64,000 nt of DNA from Allorhizobium pseudoryzae. Lineage in GTDB: Bacteria; Pseudomonadota; Alphaproteobacteria; Rhizobiales; Rhizobiaceae. The translations under genes were made by a program, and so were the position numbers. The stretch lies in assembly GCF_011046245.1 (NCBI RefSeq), contig NZ_CP049241.1, positions 496,001 to 560,000 of the forward strand, read 5' to 3'. Below are positions 59,072-64,000 of the stretch, in pieces (within the stretch, counting starts at the first letter, position 1; every line of letters starts with the position of its first letter). The notes beneath the pieces were generated by a model that ran no database searches, had not been told where the DNA came from, and saw only the letters and a list, made by a program, of their open reading frames with translations.

Positions 59072-60608
59072 GCTTCACTGATGCCTCTGATCGGCCCGAA
59101 GACTGTCCCTGTGACTGGGCGTTCCCCTGCTGCCCGTTTGCGTCAGGCGAGCGCTGTTGGCCGTCGCTCGACATCTGCGCGTTCGAATCCTGTGACGACA
59201 TGGTCACGGTCACCTGGTCAACGGAGAACCCCTGAGCACGCAGAGCCCCGAGAATGCCGCTGCTGTCGTCCGAGAGCTGCTGGTGGGCTGCACGCGTCTC
59301 CACGGTCAGGTGCACGCTCAGCTCCTCGCCAACGAGCCGCAACGTCGCGGTCACCGTTCCAAGGTCGATCGGCGTCATCTGCAGCTTCAGCGTATTGACG
59401 ACATTGCTTGTGCGGGCCTGTTCGTTCTGCAAGGCGGCACCCGGTTGCATTGCCCTTTGCCACTGCGAATCGCCAGCGATCGTGGAGGTCAGAGCCGCAC
59501 CGTTGGTGGACTGGCTGAAGCCGAGGAAGCGACGGCTGTCGAGGACCGAAACCGTTTCCGCCCCCGATGTTTTCGTCGAAGTATCGACGGTCGCCTTGCC
59601 GTTCTGGTCGGTGCCGATGGTCATGTCCAGGCTGCGTCCGTCACGAGCCGAGGTCAGGCGGAACGCCCGTTTCTCGGTCTCGTCGGCGGTCGCCGATTGC
59701 TCCAGCATGGTTTTGTTCACGGCATCCTTGGACAGGGCCGTCTCCAGCAGATCACTGCCGTCCAGAGCCGTCGGGTCGAGGAGGACCTTGCCATCCGTCT
59801 CGGGCTTTGACGAGAGGCTGTCACCCCGCGCCGCACTTTTCGGCTGCGGCTGAACGCCATCGGCTGCGACAAGCCCGCTGAGCAGGGTTGCGACGGCCTG
59901 TGCACTGGTCTGGAGGTCGCCTTCCGTGGTCACCCGCATGTCCGTGCCCGGTCGTCCTGCGTCGCCAACGGCATCGGCGGCTTGACCAGCAACAGCGTCC
60001 GGGTCGGTATCCAGGGCGCGTGCTTTCGAGTTCGTCGCTTCCTTGCCCCCGTGGAGCTTGCCGTCTTGCGCCAGTTCCACCGCCTTGCGGATGGGCACAT
60101 TTCCATTCGAAACCAGGCCCCCCTTCGACGGACCGTCGGACGTGGCGCCTGCTCCGGCCACCCCTTGCGTGACTTTGACCTCGCCCTTCGTCCCGGGCAG
60201 TTCGACCAGACCTTCCGGCATCGCGTTCGTCTTCAGGCCCGCCTGAAGTTCACTGCCTTTGACCGAACCAGCCTGAACCTCGGCCTTCTGGCCAGACAGC
60301 GCCACGAGTGTCGCCGCAGACGAGCTGCCTTCGGCTTTCGCTTGGGCGGATGCCGCCTCTCCGGTCTTCTGCAGGAAGCTCAGGGCCAGGCGTGAAGTCG
60401 TGCGAGAACCGGCGCTTTCCGCGGTTGCGTCATCCTCTGTCGCAACACCCTTCTCGGCGGATTGCGAACCGTCGCGAGACGGTCGTTCATCCTGGGCAAT
60501 CGCAGACAAAGTCTCGCCGAATTCGCCCGATCCGCCTTTACCGTTGCGGCTTGCAGAAGCGCGGGAAGGCTGACTGACGTCAGACACAGTTGTTCCAGGC
60601 GTGAGCAT
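58986..60608 (-). CDS. motD: flagellar hook-length control protein MotD/FliK
   Basis: About 540 residues, Ser/Ala/Gly-rich and mostly disordered, with a FliK-type C-terminal domain (about 400-475, MTPIDLGTVTATLRLVGEE). First described as a motility protein MotD in Sinorhizobium and later recognised as FliK, the hook ruler. A GTG at 60614 overlaps the motC stop, but ATG 60608 has AAGGAC at a good distance. Its end overlaps the transglycosylase gene by 86 bases. Confidence 0.9.
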   Translation of the reverse strand: MLTPGTTVSDVSQPSRASASRNGKGGSGEFGETLSAIAQDERPSRDGSQSAEKGVATEDDATAESAGSRTTSRLALSFLQKTGEAASAQAKAEGSSSAATLVALSGQKAEVQAGSVKGSELQAGLKTNAMPEGLVELPGTKGEVKVTQGVAGAGATSDGPSKGGLVSNGNVPIRKAVELAQDGKLHGGKEATNSKARALDTDPDAVAGQAADAVGDAGRPGTDMRVTTEGDLQTSAQAVATLLSGLVAADGVQPQPKSAARGDSLSSKPETDGKVLLDPTALDGSDLLETALSKDAVNKTMLEQSATADETEKRAFRLTSARDGRSLDMTIGTDQNGKATVDTSTKTSGAETVSVLDSRRFLGFSQSTNGAALTSTIAGDSQWQRAMQPGAALQNEQARTSNVVNTLKLQMTPIDLGTVTATLRLVGEELSVHLTVETRAAHQQLSDDSSGILGALRAQGFSVDQVTVTMSSQDSNAQMSSDGQQRSPDANGQQGNAQSQGQSSGRSEASVKHGSNETEAGTETRSHSSGGAGGTSDIYL

Positions 60609-60610
60609 CG

Positions 60611-61891
60611 TCACTTGTCCTTTTTCAGCAAATCATCGACAGCGCTCAAGCTCGAACGTCCCTTGTCGATGAAAGACTTGACTTCGGAGTCGAGAGGAGT
60701 GGCGCTGGCAGAGGCTGCCGCAGCAGCGGCAGGTGTCCCGGTCGCGTCATGCGCGGGCAATGCCGAGGTCTTTTCGGCACTGATCTGATTTGCAACTGTG
60801 TCCGGTGACACTTGCTCCAGGCTGACGTTGGACGGAGGCCGCATCACTTCTTCTGCCACGCGCTGCGCAGCCGCCCGGATCGCCCTGTCCTGTGCGGACA
60901 ACTGGTCGTCCGAAACCGCCTCGATCACCTCCGCGGCCTTGCCAATTTCGCCGGCGGAGAGGTTTGCGACGCCGCCATAGAGTTTCGCAACGGAACTGCC
61001 TGGCGTCTGGGCATCCCCACCCCGCTGCTTGGCACGCAGGGAGGCCTCCCGCGCCAGGTCCGTCTTTCCGTCAATGGTCGCCTGACGCGCAATCCGCAGG
61101 TAAATTGCCTGCGCACGGTCGTCACTCATGACTTCCAAAGCCCCGTCCACGTCCTCCTGGGAAATGACACCGTAATGCTTGACGACCAGATCGACGAAGA
61201 GGTCTGCGAACTGGCTTGCATAGGGGGAGTGAATGAATCGGCGCGCATATTGGCGTGCAAAGCGGATACCCTGCTCCGGCATGCCCTTTTCGACGGCGAT
61301 GGCGACGGAGCGACGGAGCGCTGCCTCCTCGATGATGGTGCCGGGTGCGGCCAGACGCGCGGCCGAATAGAAACGAAGCGCTTCGTTGGAATCCTTGGCA
61401 ACCATCACGTTGCCTGCAACGAGCGCCAGATAGGGCCCGATGCGCTGGTTCTGATATTCGGGCACCATGGCCGTCAGGGTCTTGGCCACCATCAGCCCCC
61501 GGCCGGCGAGATACTTGCGCAGGACATCGCCGACACGCGTATCGAAATTGCCGCCGACATCGCGGGCCACGAGAAACTCCAGCGTCGCCGGGTTGCCGCC
61601 GCTCATCGCATAGATCAGCGCGGCATCGACGTTGCGGGGATCTTCGAACACCTTCGGATTGATGTTGCGCAGTCTTTTGTCCAGAGAACTCAGCATGAAA
61701 CGCTGCATCTCTCCGGCGGAGTGATCCCCCATCACCACCGTATCCTGCACGTATTGCAGCGACCGGATCATCTGATAAGGCTCCAGCGTTTCGCCGGTCT
61801 GCTGCGCGCGCGCGCGATCACCGGCGACGCAGAGCGAACAGATCGCCGTCGTGGTCAGGAATAGCCGCTGCAGGAATCCGCGCTTCATCAA
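60611..61891 (-). CDS. motC: periplasmic motility protein MotC
   Basis: A 426-residue protein with a signal peptide (about 1-29, ARAQ). It is rich in helical repeats ([39 protein letters not shown]). MotC is confined to rhizobia and relatives and binds MotB to help stator function. Its ATG overlaps the motB stop by four bases. Confidence 0.92.
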   Translation of the reverse strand: MMKRGFLQRLFLTTTAICSLCVAGDRARAQQTGETLEPYQMIRSLQYVQDTVVMGDHSAGEMQRFMLSSLDKRLRNINPKVFEDPRNVDAALIYAMSGGNPATLEFLVARDVGGNFDTRVGDVLRKYLAGRGLMVAKTLTAMVPEYQNQRIGPYLALVAGNVMVAKDSNEALRFYSAARLAAPGTIIEEAALRRSVAIAVEKGMPEQGIRFARQYARRFIHSPYASQFADLFVDLVVKHYGVISQEDVDGALEVMSDDRAQAIYLRIARQATIDGKTDLAREASLRAKQRGGDAQTPGSSVAKLYGGVANLSAGEIGKAAEVIEAVSDDQLSAQDRAIRAAAQRVAEEVMRPPSNVSLEQVSPDTVANQISAEKTSALPAHDATGTPAAAAAASASATPLDSEVKSFIDKGRSSLSAVDDLLKKDK

Positions 61892-63192
61892 GTCTCGCCG
61901 TCCTCAAGCAAAATCTCGATACGGCGGTTTTGCGGAGCCAGAGGGTCTTCCGCCACCTGCGGGCGACGGTCGGCAAAGCCGGAAATCTGCTTGACCCGAT
62001 CCTCCTTCAGACCGCCCTTGACCAGCATGAAATAGGCACTGTGCGCACGCGCGGCAGACAGCCGCCAGTTGTCGTTGCTGCCATCCTTGAAGGGACGGGC
62101 ATCGGTGTGACCACGGATCACCACATCTCCCTGTCGCTTGGCCAGAATCCCGCCGATCTTCTCCATCGCCAGCACGAGTTCCTTGCGCGGCACGGCGGAA
62201 CTGGTGTTGAACATCGGCGTCTGCAGTTGATCCGAAATGGTGATCAGAAGACCGCCTTCTGCCGGCGTGACAATCAGACCTTCCGGCAGCTTTCCGGCAA
62301 CGCCGCCGATCTCCTGGGCAATCTGCTGCTTCAGATCCTCGGCCTTCTTTTCCTCACCAACGCGCTTTGCAGCGTTTGCCGCCTCGGCCTGGACGGAAGC
62401 CGGATCCGGGCGCGCCTGCGGGATGGCAACGGCAACCTCCAAGGGTTTGGCGGGATCGGGGGCATCCGGTTTTGGATCGGCCTGTGCCGTTTGCTGCGCC
62501 GTCACGGGCACCTTTCCGGGGGCCGGAGGTGCTGGCGGCAACATCTCGGTGGGCATCTCGCTGGCTTCGTTCACCGGCTGTGATTCCGCCGGCGCCTTTT
62601 GGCTCCCATCAGCCCGCGTGACTTCGATCTGTTTCGTCCAGAAATCCGGATCGAAGGGATCGCGGTAAGCCTCACCGCCATCGGCGCCCGTTGCAGGACC
62701 CGAATCGCTGGCGCCACCCTCGCCCTTGGCACTGACGTTTGCCTGCTGGCCAACCTCCTGCGCGATTTCCGCAAGTACCGAATAGGGATTTTCGAAGAAA
62801 TCCGCTTCGGAATAGTTGGTTTCTTCGCCGGAACTCGAGGTCATGTCGTCCCCGGTCGCGGCAGCGGCACCGACCGTGTCGGCATCGGCCTTGACCTTCG
62901 AACGTTCCTTGCTCTCTTCGCCATCCGCGGCTTCGGTCGGCTTTTCCAGCCCCTTCTTGGCCGGAGTCTCATCCGACAGCTTGATCGGGTTGAAATAGCT
63001 CGCGACCGACGCCTTGGTTTCCTCGTTGGCGGCGTTCACCAGCCACATGACCAGGAAGAAGGCCATCATCGCGGTCATGAAGTCGGCATAGGCGATCTTC
63101 CAGGCACCGCCATGCGCGCCATCGTGGCCACCGCCGTGCTTTTTGACGATGATGATCTCGTTCTTGCCGTGGTGATGATTCTGCTCGCTCAT
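61888..63192 (-). CDS. motB: stator protein MotB
   Basis: A 434-residue stator subunit. A His-rich start leads to one membrane helix (about 37-53, [17 protein letters not shown]) with Asp37 as the proton-carrying residue. An extended linker (about 60-290) precedes the OmpA-type peptidoglycan-binding domain ([19 protein letters not shown]). motA is not in the window. Overlaps the fliH-like gene by four bases. Confidence 0.95.
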   Translation of the reverse strand: MSEQNHHHGKNEIIIVKKHGGGHDGAHGGAWKIAYADFMTAMMAFFLVMWLVNAANEETKASVASYFNPIKLSDETPAKKGLEKPTEAADGEESKERSKVKADADTVGAAAATGDDMTSSSGEETNYSEADFFENPYSVLAEIAQEVGQQANVSAKGEGGASDSGPATGADGGEAYRDPFDPDFWTKQIEVTRADGSQKAPAESQPVNEASEMPTEMLPPAPPAPGKVPVTAQQTAQADPKPDAPDPAKPLEVAVAIPQARPDPASVQAEAANAAKRVGEEKKAEDLKQQIAQEIGGVAGKLPEGLIVTPAEGGLLITISDQLQTPMFNTSSAVPRKELVLAMEKIGGILAKRQGDVVIRGHTDARPFKDGSNDNWRLSAARAHSAYFMLVKGGLKEDRVKQISGFADRRPQVAEDPLAPQNRRIEILLEDGET

Positions 63193-63821
63193 GCCAGTAC
63201 CTTCTTCAGGCTACCGGCCCACGCCGACAGGCGCGTCACGAGGACGGCATCGTTGATGTCAATGGAAATGTCGAGGTCATCGGCTTCCTTGTGCTGCAGG
63301 TCGGGAGCGTCCTCGCCCAAGGCAGCCTTGAACTTTTCAAACAGCGTGGCAGGGCCGCGGACAGTCACCTGCGCGGCTTTCTCGGACAGCAAGGCATCCT
63401 TGACCGCGCGGGCGAGGTCTTCGATGGCCTTGGCCGCCACGGCCTCTTGAAGAACCGGCGCCAGAACCGGAGCAACCTGCTCGCAGACATGCTCGGCAAG
63501 ACGTTCAACGGTGTCGCGCAGCATCGTCTCCAGCCGAATGAGGGCATCGCCCTCCAGCCGGGCTTTCAGCGAGTCTAGCGCCTTCGCATGCTTTGCATCG
63601 GCGCTTTCGCGTTCGGCCTCCCAAGCCGAGCGAATTTCTGCTTCGCCGGCAGCCTTGCCCTCCGCAAAGGCCGCGGCACGCTCGGCCTCAAGATCGACGG
63701 CGGGTTCCGGAGGTTCGAGCTCGAACGGGAACGCCGGAGCGAAGTCTTCCGGCTCCGAAGGTGCCGGCAGCGGTGGAGGTGAGGAGAAATCCTTGAGATA
63801 TCGGGAAAGCGGCGCGGTCAT
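63189..63821 (-). CDS. FliH-like protein upstream of motB
   Basis: A 210-residue protein: a Pro-rich start, a helical Ala/Glu repeat with [19 protein letters not shown] (about 47-65), a helix bundle (about 75-150) and a C-terminal domain with [20 protein letters not shown]. The repeat plus end fit FliH/YscL-type stators of the export ATPase; it occurs in this place in Sinorhizobium as an uncharacterised gene. FliH identity is inferred. Confidence 0.65.
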   Translation of the reverse strand: MTAPLSRYLKDFSSPPPLPAPSEPEDFAPAFPFELEPPEPAVDLEAERAAAFAEGKAAGEAEIRSAWEAERESADAKHAKALDSLKARLEGDALIRLETMLRDTVERLAEHVCEQVAPVLAPVLQEAVAAKAIEDLARAVKDALLSEKAAQVTVRGPATLFEKFKAALGEDAPDLQHKEADDLDISIDINDAVLVTRLSAWAGSLKKVLA

Positions 63822-64000
63822 TTGGAAGCTCCCCCAAACGCAAACGTTTCAACAACACGGCCGCTCTCTGGGCAACGACGAGACAATCGGCATCCTGGCG
63901 CAACGGTCATTTACTCAGTCCTGATAAAAGTCGGGAAGCACGCGCATTACAGATAAACAAATAGCGTGAAGATATCGGAACCTTAGGCAGCCAAACTTGT
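63822..64000. other. intergenic stretch at window end
   Basis: About 180 bases with no gene seen, AT-rich in the last 60. It should hold the promoter of the fliH-like/motBCD operon. Confidence 0.4.

Overview
The window looks like chromosome from a Rhizobiales alphaproteobacterium of the Rhizobium/Agrobacterium/Sinorhizobium group. The strongest evidence is the gene order of the flagellar cluster at the right end: fliH-like gene, motB, motC, motD/fliK, lytic transglycosylase, rem, flgE, flgK, flgL, flaF, flbT, flgD, fliQ, flhA, fliR. The sugar operon aglEFGAK, a PdhS-type histidine kinase and a tRNA-His with A73 agree with this. Base composition is high GC except in a few patches. No IS element, prophage, CRISPR array or rRNA was seen.

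Layout, left to right. 1-3.1 kb: the end of a LysR regulator, an APH/P-loop ATPase fusion, a decayed tRNA-like sequence, a secreted protein of unknown function and tRNA-His. 3.2-8 kb: a phasin and, divergently, a very large soluble PdhS-like kinase. 8-12.3 kb: a fused iron-type ABC permease, an AsmA protein and a DUF378 membrane protein. 12.3-16.4 kb: a putrescine ABC transporter (potFGHI). 16.5-20.2 kb: an acyl-CoA-type XRE regulator divergent from aceA (isocitrate lyase), followed by two small ORFs. 20.4-27.2 kb: a chemoreceptor, a flavoprotein and puuA-puuB for putrescine breakdown. 27.3-32.9 kb: zwf-pgl-edd (Entner-Doudoroff/pentose phosphate entry) and an exported 5'-nucleotidase. 33.0-34.9 kb: an AT-richer two-gene anti-phage module of the Septu type (ptuA-ptuB). 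35.1-46.3 kb: a PilZ-like protein, aglKAGFE with its LacI regulator aglR, folD and a Wzz/GumC-like polysaccharide co-polymerase. 46.5-63.8 kb: the flagellar cluster, all on the minus strand.

How the genes fit together. PotFGHI would import putrescine, and PuuA and PuuB would start its gamma-glutamylated breakdown. AceA supports growth on acetate or fatty acids, and the neighbouring regulator probably controls it through repeated TTTACA-type sites. AglEFGAK takes up and hydrolyses alpha-glucosides; the glucose released can enter Zwf-Pgl-Edd. The flagellar block splits into a motor/hook-length set (63.8-58.5 kb), the activator Rem, and a hook/export operon (57.3-46.5 kb).

Points most worth a second look: the Septu pair with its upstream double palindrome, the duplicated 12-mer at aceA, an internal duplication inside an oversized FlgE, a split FlgJ, and the tRNA relic. 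All function calls rest on motif recognition and gene order by reading; no database search was run.
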